Assembly (NCBI GenBank): GCA_038363925.1
Contig: JAQQWL010000007.1
Coordinates: 930,001 to 994,000 of the forward strand
Reading direction: 5' to 3'
Length of the DNA stretch: 64,000 bases
From: Apiospora phragmitis
Lineage: Eukaryota; Ascomycota; Sordariomycetes; Amphisphaeriales; Apiosporaceae
In this document: positions 11,369 through 23,210 of the stretch, in pieces
Position numbering within the stretch: the first letter of the stretch is position 1
Layout of the letters: the number at the start of each line of letters is the position of its first letter
Translations under genes and position numbers: made by a program
Notes under the pieces: model-generated
The model's database searches: none
Seen by the model: the letters and a program-made list of their open reading frames with translations, nothing else
Told to the model about the DNA's origin: nothing

Positions 11369-13463
11369 TTACAATTTGACACGGCCTCCGTTCAGCTCGT
11401 TCCACTCCTTCTGCCCGAACCGGACATAAGCCCCATCGCGCAGCCACCAGAGCTCGTCCCCGCCGACCTTGTCCGGGTCGACGCCCTGCACGCGCAGCCC
11501 GTGCTTCTGCTGCTTGTTGGTGCCGGTGGTCTGGGCCGCCATGTCGGAGACGACGCGCAAGAAGAGCGGGACGGCGTACTTGGGCAGGGAATTGCGCGCA
11601 TGGTCGGCGAGCCCCTTCATAAGCTGTTGTTGCTTATCGGTCGGGGCGGAAGAAGAGTAAACGTCGGGCTGCAGCGCCAGAGCCGCACAGCCCGCGCGCC
11701 CGTCGTGGTGCGGCAGCTGCACACCGTAGACGTTGGCCTCGACGACGGCCGGGTGCGCGCCCATGGCCTGCGCGACCTCGGTCGTCGCGACGTTCTCGCT
11801 CTTCCAGCGGTACGTGTCGCCGATGCGGTCGTGGAAGTACATGCGGCCCTCGCCGTCCCACGAGACGAGGTCGCCCGTGCGGAACCAGCGGTCCCCCTTA
11901 CGTAAAATGTCGCGCACGATCTTGCTCTCGGTCGCCTTCTTGTTGCCGTAGTAGCCCTGGAACCGGTCGGCCGAGTCGTCGGGCATGACGAACATGAGCT
12001 CGCCCACGGCGCCGCGGCGCGCGTTGCGGCCCAGCCCCGTCTTGGGGTGGCGCACCGGTAGGTCCGTGTCCGGGTCGACGTCGATGACGGCGAGGCGCGT
12101 CTTCATGACGAGCGCGAAGAGCCAGCCGTTGCGGCCGATGGCGCCCGCCGCGTACGGGTTGCGCGTCGAGTTCCAGGTCGCGAAGAAGCCCTCGGTGGCG
12201 CCGTAGAACTCGGACACGGTGTCGATGCCGAAGCGGTCGCGGAACTTCTCCCACACGTCCGGCCGCAGCCCGTTGCCGAACGCCACGCGCACCCGGTGCT
12301 TCTTGTCGAGGTTCTCGCCCGTCACGGGGTCCAGCTGCGGCGGCGCCGCCAGGAGGTAGCGGCACGTCTCGCCGACGTACTGGACCATGGTGGCGTTGTA
12401 CTTGCGCGCCTCGTTCCAGTAGGTCTTGGTTGAGAATTTCCTGCCGATCGCAAAGGTGGCACCGGCCTCGAGAATAGCCGAATAGCCCATAATGGTCGCC
12501 GAACTGTGGTATATCGGCATGCACTAAACGTAGCCACCCCATAGGTCAGTATGGCCAGTTGTAACATGGCACTAATTTGCCGAGGTCATATAGCTAGTGC
12601 TTACCGTGTAGAAGATATCGCTCGGTTTTGTATTAAGGAATCCGGCTGCAATGGTACCGGCCATTGTCAGCTTACCCCAAGCCACGACTGCAGCTTTCGG
12701 CAATCCTGTGGTGCCGGAAGTGTAGATCAGTATGGCCATATCCCGGGCAAGCTGGCCCTCTCGCAGCGCGTCCGGCGGCCGTATGGGTTCCGTTCGTTCT
12801 ATCTCGGTCATGAGCTCTGGCGTGAGCAGCTCTATCCGTAGATCCTTGAGTTCGCTGCGGATATCGTCATCGACCTTGTCTGCCACGTCGGGTTCGACTA
12901 ACATCAAGGTGGTCCCCGCCGCCTTCACGGAGTGCGTCAGCGGTTTGCCCGTCAGGTTGTAGTTGATGTACGCCGGCTTCGCGCCGATCGACCACAGCCC
13001 GAACGTCAACAGCACAAAGTGGTCCGAGTTCATCATGTCCATGGCCACGATGTCGCCCTTCTTGACGCCGTACTTCTTCTGGAGCCAGTTGCCATAGCGG
13101 AGGGCCATATCGTAGGATTGCGCGTAGGTCCATGTTCGGTCTTCGTACATCAGAAATATCCGGTTCGCTGACGACTTGGTCTTGGCCCGGTCTTCGAGCT
13201 TGTAGAAATTATTCGCTCGGTCGTAGTGCTCGCGCCATGAGTTCTTGATGGCCGCCGGCAGAAAGCCGCGGGCGAGGCTCAAGTCGTACCAAAATGCCGT
13301 CTTCGCGTTCAGGTAGGCCAGGCCGGCGACGGCGGCGGGGATCGCAACCCCCAGAGGAACTGTTGACACGGACAAGACTCGATTAGCAGCAGCACAGGCC
13401 GATCCAGACGTGTATGTTCTCGCCTAGATCAGATCAGTGATGGTCAATGGGCTTACTAGGCAT
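11369..13463 (-). CDS. Very-long-chain acyl-CoA synthetase / fatty acid transporter (FATP/Fat1 type)
   Basis: Activates very long-chain fatty acids to CoA thioesters and aids their uptake (known role of the family), with 638 residues from three exons: 13457-13463, 12605-13359 and 11369-12523 (1,917 nt). The first coding exon holds only 7 nt (ATGCCTA); GTAAGC at 13456 joins CAG at 13360 to give MPIPLGVAIPAAVAGLAYLN, a membrane-anchor-like start. Key motifs: AMP-binding ILIYTSGTTGLPKAAVV, EFYGATEG, and the FATP/VLACS signature DRIGDTYRWKSENVATTEV. The second intron (81 nt) splits DIFYT from CMPIYHSSATIMGYS. The last residues are RVKL, whose VKL end resembles a peroxisomal PTS1 signal (inference). 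No lesions are seen, in contrast to several neighbours. A link to the SDR or P450 nearby is possible but unproven. Confidence 0.93.
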
Positions 13464-15554
13464 CTTCGGGTTATTTGGGAACCAGTCTATATCGTGATCC
13501 ACGCCAGGTCGCGAGCTATAGGCCAATTCGTAGCATGTTGGCAAACTGCAAGAATCCGGGTATTTAAAGAGGAATAGAGTTTCAGGGGAAATAGACGAGA
13601 AGCGTCCAGGCAATTGAATTTAATATAGCATCCAATTTCTGGTCTCAGACAAAGTCACCTTGCTCACTTCCACCCGCAAACGAGCGAAGCCGAGGTGTGA
13701 CCTAGCCTGCCACGATACGTGTAGGCTTCATGGCACATGGAGACGACGGAGGATGTGGGTATGCAACAGAGAGGCTGAGACCGGACTAGAAAGGGTGGGT
13801 TAGTTACCCAAAACAGTGGGTGAACCACGCGGAGTGCCCTCCTGGAGGCGATCAACAAGGATCTTCCTGCCCATACCAAACCGAAGACGACCACCCAGCA
13901 GCCAAGTGCAGCTTACGGGGAGATCAGCAACCAGAATGTGTAGGTACGTTCTTTAACGGACTAGAGTCCGAAAGAAATTAGTCGGGCGCGGCAATGCCAG
14001 ACAAGTCTGTGCGTGATGAACAGGAATATCAATATGGGGGCGCTATCATGGCATGGCCACCGCAGACTTGTCCTTATTGAGAAAGATAATGCGAGAGGGG
14101 ACGCAACGGTTGACGTCTATCATGAGTTATCAGACGATATAACTAAGAAATGCCGAGGAACGGATCAGAACCCAACTCGGAAAGCGAACATCCATTTGGA
14201 GATAATGTCAATACAAGCCCCGGTTCATGTCCCGGACCAGACGGAACTGATTGGCGGGCATGTGCTGTCGTGATGAAGAAAGCGAAAGCGAAGCGGGGTG
14301 GCATCCATCCATCATCAAGCCATTCCGTCCATCATGGCGACACACAGAGACAGGGTGTATCTGCTGTACCATAGTTGCAATGTCCATGTTGTGGATTTTG
14401 GTGGGAGGAAAAAAAGCATAGGCGACAGTGACGAATCATCACGAATGGCGCACTGATGGGCTGATGTTTGACTTGACACGCAAATTGATTTGAAGAGGAG
14501 CGACGTCCAGTGTAGTGCTCATAACACAGTTCGGTCGGTCCAAGCCAACCTCGGCTCGCGACAGATGATGGCGCCCACAAAGGGGTTGGCGGACGTCACG
14601 GCGTTTGCCCAGTTGCGTCGTACTCGTGAGCGAGCCTGCAGATCCAAACCCCAATGATCCAATCGCCATGCTGAAGAAGAGATGAGTTTTGCCGGCTGTT
14701 TCCTCTAGCCACTAGACCAGAGAGGGGTTCAGAAACGACCATGTACCTACTTGTTTGACAGTTGCCTTCTTCCCAGCTCTTTAATTCTTCAACGAGCCGG
14801 AATATATAGTGGGATCTCAGATTGAGTTCCACAATGAGTTCTATAACCCGACCTTATTTCAACTGCCCATGGCTCTGGGAGGACAACTGATGAAAACAGA
14901 CAAACCTGACATTGTAGCGGTGAACGGCAGCGACAAAATGTGCGGGCGAGATGCTAGATTCGGATTGCACTTGCAACCCGAAACGAATTTGACTCGTTCC
15001 GTCTCATCGTGTTCAGCGACTGGACTTCCAGGGTAACTTTAATAAGTCAGCGCATGTCTTCATACCGAATTCGATAATCGAAAGATGCCGAAGTCTAAAA
15101 GGCATAGCCCAGGGGTCTTCAGTCAAGTACCTCAACTAACTAAAGCAGTAAAAGAAGAAGTATGTGCGGAGTACGGTAAGTAGCAGTCGCTTGTAGGTAG
15201 ACGCGGGTTCTTGCATTTGATTCCAAGACGTCCAAAACAGCTGCAGGCTTGTGGTGGCTGGGAAGGGTTCAGTTCACGAACGTGGAGATTGTGTCTCTGG
15301 CGCTGGACGCGGCTGCAATTGCGAGGCTCTGGGCTTGTAGGGTAGGCGAGCTAAGACGAATGTACCTGGCCTAACAGAAGGTAACCTTAGCTCAATTCAG
15401 CCAGGTCCCTCAATTAATTGGCTGCTGACATTGCGACAACCTGGCCAAACGACCCAGACCCAAAGAAAGACAATCTGCCAGCAACGCCCCGACATATTCC
15501 TGCTTGATCAGTCTAAGCAAGCAATGCTTCACAGCACCCTTGCCCATCACCGTC
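13464..15554. other. Divergent intergenic region, no supported gene
   Basis: About 2.1 kb between the acyl-CoA synthetase and PIG-S starts. Open frames are short (up to 86 codons) and show no domain, signal peptide or splice-consistent extension. It holds both promoters; I see no repeat or RNA gene. Confidence 0.6.
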
Positions 15555-17201
15555 ATGTCTGCTGATATTCAAAATGACGGTGATTCCAAGCCCACCTGCG
15601 CCGAGGCTACCGTGAGCCTACCCGCCACCGGCATCGCCACCGTCGAGGGCAAAGAACCTCCCCCGGAGAAGGAGGCCGACACGCGACGGCGCTCGTGGAT
15701 CGTCCTGTCCTTCTGGCTCATCGCCGTCTTCATCGGCCTCCCGATATGGTGGAACACCACGACCATCTACCGGGCCAACCTGCCCCTCGGCCAGATGACG
15801 GACTGGGCCGACGGCAAGGCGTGCGAGCCCGTCTTCCCCCTCCGCATCGCCCTCGACGTCGGCGCCCTGCCCGAACAGGAGGCCCAGAACCTGCTGCGCC
15901 TGACGCAGCACGCGCTCGACGACCTCAACGACTTCTCCGGCCATCACCTGCGCCTGCAGCTGGCCCAGGCCCCGACCGAGGCCACCGCCCCGGTGCGCGA
16001 CGACTCGAATGTCGCTCTGACCATCCGCCTCGCGCCCGGCGACGCCGCCCATACGGCCTCGTCGTCTCTGCACCCGCACTTGCCTATTCTCGACGTCCAG
16101 TACCCACCCAACTCTCTCCCGACCGCCAACTCCCCCTCGTCGGGGCTCGCAACCTACATCGCTACGCAGCTTGGGGCAACCTTCGCCGAGGAGCAGAACA
16201 TCATCTCGTATCTACTCGAGTCGTCCTCCATCACGTCCGAACACCGACCGAAGGGAATATCTCAAGAGGTTGTAGACACCGTGTCTAAGAGGATGACAAG
16301 GTCGTTAAAGTACTCGCAGACGTACCACCTGACTTTCTCCCTTTTTACCAACGGCCCTGTCCCAAGCAGCTGGGATATCGAGGCAGCCATCGACCAGTAC
16401 ATGAAGCCAGTCTTGGATATGCTGAGGCCGATTCACAACTTCACCATCGATACCCAGGTTCAGCTATACGCTTCTCCCGGCGTCCAATCACTGGTTCTCG
16501 GAAAGGAAGATTTGTCTTCCTTTGTCAACGCGGCAGAATGGCCGCTGTCTCCGTCTATTGGAGGGGCTCCCACGGTCAACTTCATTGTCTACACTGGTAA
16601 CCATACTATAGGGGTGCCTTCGGAAGCTAGTCCGGGCGAGACGTCACAGTCCTGGATGATTCCGCAGTGGGGTTCTGTATATCTACTTGCGCCGCCGGCC
16701 GAGGCAACTCACGTGTCTTCCGAGACGCTGAAGCAGCCAATCCTGACGTTTACATCCCACCTGCTCACCCTCCTCGGTACCCCGCAGTCCGGATCGCTCC
16801 CCATGCGCCTGTCGACGCTGGCCCGCATCCGGTCGGCGGACCTGCTGCTGCGCGCCTCGTCGTCGCTGGGCTCGCTGGCGCGGCTCACGCTGGCCCTGCC
16901 CAGCATTTCGATCCCGTCCAACGTGGCGGACGGCGTGGTGAAAACGATCCACCACCTAGAACTCGCGTGCGCCAGCCTGGGCGGTGCCAAGAGCCTCGAG
17001 CACGCGCGCATCGCCGAGGCCGAGGCCGAGCGCGCCTTCTTCGAGAAGAGCATGGTTGGCCAGCTCTACTTCCCCGACGAGCACAAGGTCGCCGTCTACC
17101 TGCCGCTGCTGGGGCCGATTGGCGTGCCCCTGGTCATGGGGCTGCTGAATGAGATCAAGGCGTGGAAGAACAGAAGGAGCCAGAAGCTGAAGGCGGCTTA
17201 G
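15555..17201 (+). CDS. GPI transamidase component PIG-S/Gpi17 homologue
   Basis: Subunit of the ER-membrane complex that attaches GPI anchors to proteins. Intronless, 548 residues. Topology fits the family: a short cytosolic N-terminus with KEPPPEKEADTRRR, a transmembrane helix SWIVLSFWLIAVFIGLPIWW ending in WNTTTIYRANLP (a family hallmark), a long luminal domain, and a C-terminal helix VYLPLLGPIGVPLVMGLLNE followed by a lysine-rich tail KNRRSQKLKAA that could serve ER retention. Start: the ATG at 15555 (MSADIQNDGDSKP) is the first methionine; the frame is open upstream but only with TTG. Housekeeping gene with intact sequence, so frame breaks in the window are not universal. Confidence 0.93.
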   Translation: MSADIQNDGDSKPTCAEATVSLPATGIATVEGKEPPPEKEADTRRRSWIVLSFWLIAVFIGLPIWWNTTTIYRANLPLGQMTDWADGKACEPVFPLRIALDVGALPEQEAQNLLRLTQHALDDLNDFSGHHLRLQLAQAPTEATAPVRDDSNVALTIRLAPGDAAHTASSSLHPHLPILDVQYPPNSLPTANSPSSGLATYIATQLGATFAEEQNIISYLLESSSITSEHRPKGISQEVVDTVSKRMTRSLKYSQTYHLTFSLFTNGPVPSSWDIEAAIDQYMKPVLDMLRPIHNFTIDTQVQLYASPGVQSLVLGKEDLSSFVNAAEWPLSPSIGGAPTVNFIVYTGNHTIGVPSEASPGETSQSWMIPQWGSVYLLAPPAEATHVSSETLKQPILTFTSHLLTLLGTPQSGSLPMRLSTLARIRSADLLLRASSSLGSLARLTLALPSISIPSNVADGVVKTIHHLELACASLGGAKSLEHARIAEAEAERAFFEKSMVGQLYFPDEHKVAVYLPLLGPIGVPLVMGLLNEIKAWKNRRSQKLKAA

Positions 17202-18307
17202 ACGGATGATCATTGTAGAGTGATTTTAGGAGCGATACCCCAATGAATAAAAGTATATTGTGTTGAGCTTTTACACTTCTCGTCATGATTGAAATCCCAA
17301 TGCGCTGGTGTTGTTTCTGCATATTCGGGCTTGCCGCCAGAACCTTACGTTGTATAAACAGAATTCTGCCTGATGCTATATTTTGCCACATCCAAGGCAG
17401 AAAGATCTTGCGATAGATAATTCGAGACATGTTCTTCGCAGATGCCATGCTCATTTGGGGTATAAGAGAACAGGACTTGAATCTAATCCGAGTCGGCGGG
17501 TCCCCGCGTTGCTCGACCGAGGCATTCTTGTTCGCCTAATTGATTAATATATGCATCATGCAAGGAGACTGCAACCCTCCTTTGGCAAGTCCCGGTCCAG
17601 TATTGGGCTTGGCCACCCACTCCATAGGCTAATGATTGAATGTACATAGACAGATGCATCATGCATACTTGCGTGTCAGTCTCTTTGCTTTTTCGAGCCT
17701 ACTTTCTCCAACGGGATAGCGCAATAGATCGTAAGATCCACGCTTCTTGCCGCGGCGGACGTACTCACAACACTGTCCCTCGAAGACATTGATATTATTG
17801 CCCGTTCTTCTCTGCCTAGCATTCATGCATACCAACTTGTCTCCTGTTTCTCAAGACTTTATCCTCAGAGGCACTGATACCCAGGTTCTCCGGTCCATCC
17901 ACCACTCAGTCTTGGCCGACCGTAACGTCCCTACATCTCTATCTAAAACTGGGGCTACATACTCGGCATCCTAGCGCCACCCAAGCAAGATCTAACCTAG
18001 AGCAGGGTCGATCTCCAGCGACTTACTACTAGCTGTCTATGGATTCTCAGGGGAGCGGCACAGTCCACTAAACCCTAATGCCGTTTCCTATTGACGAGTT
18101 ACCCGCAGCATAAATACCTACTTTTAAGTTTTCTTGGACATCCTGTCGAATCCTCGGCCACCAGACTTAAGAGCACCCAAATACGACACAAGTGTTGTTT
18201 TAACAAGAGAACAAAGAGAGTGTGTGTGTGCGTACCAGCGATAGAGATACACACAGAGAAAGCGCAGGTCAGAGGCGCCATCACCCGCTCGCCGCCGTCG
18301 TCCCAAG
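17202..18307. other. Intergenic, no supported gene
   Basis: 1.1 kb upstream of the MpaB-type gene. Short chance frames only; a GT-rich run (about 18220-18231) lies in the likely 5' leader. Confidence 0.6.
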
Positions 18308-19996
18308 ATGGCTACCTCGGCAAATGCCTCGTCGCCGTCGACCTTCTCCTCCTCTTCTCCTTTGGCCTCCATCGTCCCATCATCCCTAGCGCCGCTCTTG
18401 GCCTACATCATCCCGTCCTCCGTCTCTGCGCGCTTCGCCGACGACGGGCCAATCTCTTATGATGCGGTTTTGTCGTGGAAGAGCATCGCCCTTCCCTTGT
18501 TCCTGGGCTATGTCCTCCTCTGCCGCGCCCTGCGATACCGCCGCGAGGGGGCCATGCGCCGTAAATTCGGCTACCCGGACCGTGCCAGCTTGGCCCGGAT
18601 GACGACCGAGGACGCGCAGCTCATCCTCCGCGATTTGTTGACGCTCGAGTTTCCGCAGTTCGCCGTCACGGCTCTGCAGTTTGGGTTGTTCAAGGTATGT
18701 TCAATAGTCTACCTCATATCGTCCGTGTGTGTGAAGATTGCGTGTGAATAGGAGTGAATCGCATAAAACACGAATTATACGAGGCATTGGAATAAGCACT
18801 AGCTGACGTACCGTCATCTGCTAGACATATGGCGTTGAGACCATCAGTCGTCTGTTATTGGCTACGAGGAATCTGACAGATCCCGTAGCAAGCCTCAAGA
18901 GGTGAGTGTCTAACAATTTCTCTATGAAAGAGAAAGGAACAAAGAAGGCCTCGCAGCTGACATGAAGGGAATCCCAGATACGAAGACACGGCCGTCGTCA
19001 TCGGCGAGTTCACGGCCAACCCGCCCGGCTCGGCGCGGTCCGTGGCCTCGATCGCGCGCATGAACTTCCTGCACAGCAAGTACGTGGCGTCGGGCCAGAT
19101 CTCCAACGCGGACCTGCTGTACACGCTCAGCGTCTTCATCACGGACCCGGAGCGCTTCATGCGCCTGTACGAGTGGCGCCCGCTCAACGACATGGAGTAC
19201 TGCGCCTACGCCGTCTTCTGGAAGTCCATCGGCGAGGCCATGGGCATCCAGTACCGCGGCTATTTGTCGAAAACGGAGTGGAAGGACGGCGTCGAGTTCG
19301 CGCAGGACATCACCGCGTGGGCCAAGTCGTACGAGGTCGTCGCCTTTGTGCCCAGCAAGGTCAGCAACAAGCCTGCCGTCGCGCTCATTCCGATGATCAC
19401 GTACTGGCTGCCGTGGTTCATGAAGGACTTCGCCAAGGAATGCGTGCTTGTGCTGTTGGGTGACCGAGTTCGAGAAGCTTTCATGTGAGTTTTATCTACC
19501 CCTCTTAAGCACTTATTATCCCGAGAGGATGTGCGCCTTTGACGGCCTGTTTGCTGACATGTAGTGTCTCCTTCACCGTCACAGGCTCCCTGAACCCGGC
19601 CTAACCGCAGCCGTCTTCGTCTACTCGACCCTCGCCCTCCGCCGCGCCTTCCTGCGCCACCTGTCGCTGCCGCGCTTCCAGCGGCTGATCCGGCACCACC
19701 CGCGGGGCTGCGAGTCGCCCGACCAGACGGAGCAGCGGCTCCGCCTCACCATGGCGTACGGCAACTACCCCTTCTACGTCAAGCCGACGCTGTGGAACCG
19801 CTGGGGCCCCGAGGCGTGGGCCATGTGGCTCGCGGGCGGCAAGCTGCCCGGCGACGACCCCGAGACGCACTTCAGCGAGGGTTTCTTCTTCGAGGAGCTC
19901 GGGCCGCTGAACCGGATGGGGCAGGGGAAGGCGGAGATGGAGGCGGATGTGCAGCGGTTGAGGGCGAAGGGGATGGGGGGTTGTCCTTTTGGCTAA
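18308..19996 (+). CDS. MpaB-type ER-bound oxygenase (rubber-oxygenase-like, DUF2236)
   Basis: Homologue of the ER-bound oxygenase MpaB, which oxidatively cleaves a farnesyl side chain in mycophenolic acid biosynthesis; family members bind haem through conserved histidines. Exons 18308-18694, 18825-18901, 18978-19484 and 19585-19996 total 1,383 nt (460 residues). All donors are canonical (GTATGT, GTGAGT, GTGAGT). Features: N-terminal hydrophobic segment SWKSIALPLFLGYVLLC, RYEDTAVVIGEFTANPPGSA, RMNFLHSKYVASGQISNADL, and YEWRPLNDMEYCAYAVFWKS with GEAMGIQY, followed by PMITYWLPWFMKDF. The C-terminus ends GGCPFG. No meroterpenoid genes (PKS, prenyltransferase) are nearby, so the substrate may be another prenyl or fatty compound; this family is also found as stand-alone genes in fungi. 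Intact. Confidence 0.85.
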
Positions 19997-21089
19997 AGGG
20001 GGGAGGCTGCGTCTTATTAGAGCTGTAGAGATGGCTGGGTGAGCAAGGAGGATATATACCAGAGTTACTACTATTTAAAGTGTGTATTTTCGGAGCTTGA
20101 TAGTGCCCTCATACATATGAAGCGTTTCTATGATACATGCATTGACTACTGCAATTGGCTGACAAAAACGCGCTATTCAGTAGTTAGACTGCCATGCTGC
20201 AGATACGGATAATAGTATTCGATGGTTCAATTTACTAAGTAAATCTGTTAATGGCGTTGTCTTCCCACTTTAAGTTTCACTGTGTTCGCAATATATTGCC
20301 AGTTCCTACTTCAATGCCGACTATTCCTACACGACGTCTGCAGATGCAGGTAACACGCGAGGGGATGTTTTTACACCCCCAGGCGAGTACCGGGACTATT
20401 AAAGGTGGTAATGCCATCATCATACGTTGCATGCCGATCCTACGTGTTGATAGCGGGGCCTGATGCAACGATGCGACCGTCGGATTTATAGCAGAAGCAG
20501 TAGCCCATTTCGGGAAAGAGGAATACGTTATGTTGCTTTGCGATTAGAGGAAGCTCGGCTCAGAGCTTGGCCATCAGCCGGCCAAGTCTACTCTCATACC
20601 CCTTTCCGGCTACCCGCAGAGAAAACAATAAAAAGATAAGGGATGGAAAGAACAGGAGAAGCCAAGACTCGTATTTCTCCAGAATCTCCAGAAAATCAGT
20701 CGTGTCTCCATCCGGCCAGCTCATAGTTGTTACAAGTAAGCTCTGATAGATCTAGGGGTGATGTCACCCGATAGGGGTGGTCAGTCTGTTGGTGAGAGAG
20801 TGTCTGGTGCCCCTGCCGGTGTTCACTGATGCAGTATTCGTAAAACTTCGGCAACCAGCTCAACCGATGCAGCTCGGCATCGTATCCGGGGAATCATCTG
20901 CGAAAAAGGGTTTGCAGTTACTGTACCCCTCGCAGACGATGAGTGTTTGTTTGTTTTGACCCCAACTTCGGGTCTATATAAACATGAGTCGCGCACACAG
21001 AGGTCGGACAACTTGATCAGCCAAACTTTCCTTATCTAGCACTTGACCGGTTTGGTAGTTACAGAATCGCATTTGATGGATATTGGGCC
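19997..21089. other. Intergenic, no supported gene
   Basis: 1.1 kb of AT-rich spacer upstream of the tannase-like gene. A TATATAAAC box at about 20975-20983 is a plausible promoter element. Short frames show no domain. Confidence 0.55.
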
Positions 21090-22731
21090 ATGGATCAAGG
21101 AGCAAGTCTCCTCGGATTCGACTCTGTATCGGGGCCCGGCGGCGTCTCCTCTTGCGCCTCGGCGTCGATCCCTTACCCCACGAGTCTGCCCAGCGCCGAG
21201 TTCCTCTCCGTGGAAGCCCACCTGGTGACCAACTACACGGTGGCCATCCCGCCGGGCTTCGAAAACAGCTTCGCGGCGCCCTATTCTCCCCTGCCCGTCC
21301 TGAACTTCTGCAACGTGACGCTGACCCACACGCACCCAGGCCTGGGGGACAAGATCAAAACCCAGGTGTGGCTACCCCTGGGCGATGTCGATGGCGATGA
21401 CTCCGGCGGCGACACGTAACAGCAGCAACAGCAACCGCTGAAGAGGAAGCCCATAAGCGGCGGCAGCTCGCCCCCCTCCTGGAACGGCCGCCTCCAAGGC
21501 GTCGGTGGCGGCGACCTCAGCACAGGCTTCATCCCCCTAACGCAAGCCCACACCTGCGGCGAAGGCTACGCCGTCGTGACGACGGACGGGGGCCACGACG
21601 GCGCCGACTGGGGCGACGTCGCGTGGGCGCTGGCGAGCGCGGACAACGTGGACTGGGTCGCGGTGCAGGACGCCGCCGTCATCGGGCGCGCCGTGACGGA
21701 AAACTTTTACGATCAAAAAGTCCAGTACGCTTATTTTACGGGATGCTCCACGGGAGGGCGCCAGGCCGCCCTGTTGGCCCAGCGCTGGCCGGGCGACTAT
21801 GACGGCTACCTCGCCGGCGCGGCCTCGACGTGCTGCCACGAGATCGCGGCCGCGCTGGCGCCGCAGGCTCACATGGTGGAGCTCGGGTACGCGCCGCCGG
21901 CGTGCGAGCTGCGGGCGCTGCGGCGGCTAGCCATCGAACAATGTGACGGGCTCGACGGCGTCGTGGACGGGCTGGTGTCGGAGCCGGGGCGGTGTTTTGA
22001 TGTGTTCGGCCCCCGGGCCCACGTCGGGGACGCGTTCGTCTGCGAGGAGACGGGGACTACCCTGAAAATCACTGAGGGGGGCGCCGAGGTGGCGCGGGCT
22101 GCTTGGGAGAGGCTGCGCGAGGCCGATGGCGACGGCGTGGTCTGGGGCGGGGTAGGGCACCAGGCTGATATCGCGGAGAGCCGGTTTTCCTGGGCTGCGA
22201 CGACGTGCGACTACGGCGACAGCGACAGCGCGGCACCACCACAGTGCAAGCCCAAGCCCTGGCCCCTCGCCCTGGCCTGGGTCCAGTACTTCCTCCTCCA
22301 AGACCCAACCCCGCCCCCGTCCCCAACCGCCTTTTTCCCCTCCGGCCAACGCGACCTCTCGCGCCTCGTGGACCAAGCGCGGCAGTGGTACACCTCGATC
22401 CTCGGCACCTTCGACCCCGACCTCTCCGCCTGCGGGCCCGCGGCGGCAAACTGCTGCTGTGGCACGGCATGGCGGACGAGGCCGTGCCCTGGGCAACTCG
22501 CGCGCCTACTACGCCGCCGTGGGCGCGCGGGACCCGGGGGGCGTGGACGGGTACCTGCGCTACTTCGAGGCGCCGGGGGTGGCGCACTGCGGCATTGGCG
22601 ACGGCGACGGGAACGGGAGTGGGCACGGGCTGTTTCCCGTGCGGCTGCTTGATGTGCTGCGGGCGTGGGTCGAGGAGGGCAGGGCGCCTGACTCGGTGCC
22701 GGCGGCGGCGAAGAAAAGGGAGGGGTATTAA
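21090..22731 (+). pseudogene. Tannase/feruloyl esterase family, broken
   Basis: Family of extracellular esterases that release gallic or ferulic acid. The catalytic parts are readable: FTGCSTGGRQAALLAQRWPG (nucleophile Ser with the adjacent Cys of the CS-D-HC motif), LLLWHGMADEAVPW with the Asp, and GVAHCGIG with the His-Cys pair. Breaks: an in-frame TAA at 21417-21419, inside an inserted Gly/Asp/Gln-rich segment between VWLPLGDVDG and WNGRLQGVGGG; a one-base loss near 22428-22446 before GGKLLLWHG; and a second at the GGG of 22491-22493 (GGGG expected for W-GNSRAYYAAVGARD). The expected N-terminal signal peptide is missing: the open start MDQGASLLGFDSVSGPGG is not hydrophobic. The two frame changes may be base-count errors; the stop and missing signal argue for real decay. 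Confidence 0.82.
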
Positions 22732-23210
22732 AGCCAATTGGTTTCTCACCATTGGCGAGGGTCTCGGGACGTCTAAGCAACTGAGTTAGCAGTAGCATCA
22801 AATTTGCATTTAAGTGTATTGGGGCATATCAATGGGTCTAAACTGGTTTTTCTTGAATCTCTGAACTACGTACATATCGACCAAGTATCGGATTGTAATG
22901 GTCAACAGAGGAAAGAGACCCATCGCCAGTGTGGTGGGGCCGGAGAAGTTAAGGGACTTCGAGATGGAGGAACTCAGTGGTCGATAATATTTAGGAGATG
23001 TTGTTGCGGAGGGACTCAAGTACCATGGCAGTGGTCATCGTTCAAGGTTTGCAATACTGTCAAGCAGATAGCAAGAAAGAGGCAGCAATGGCATACGGGC
23101 ATGGGCCAACTAGCCGGCTTGCTTGCTTTGGTATGCGGCATTCTTCATTCGATTCCGCTTCGGATCTTCTTTTCTTTTACCTTATATAATTGCTGCTGAA
23201 TCTTGCAGTG
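22732..23210. other. Intergenic, convergent 3' ends
   Basis: 479 bp between tannase-like gene and Dph2. A minus-strand open frame ending at 22810 contains a hydrophobic stretch (LAMGLFPLLTITIRYLVDMY) but has no ATG and no splice-supported start, so I do not call a gene. Confidence 0.5.

Noticed and set aside
22810..23019. Possible small membrane protein on the minus strand
   Set aside because: It begins with TTG; no ATG-bearing exon with consistent splice sites can be placed in front of it between Dph2 and the frame.
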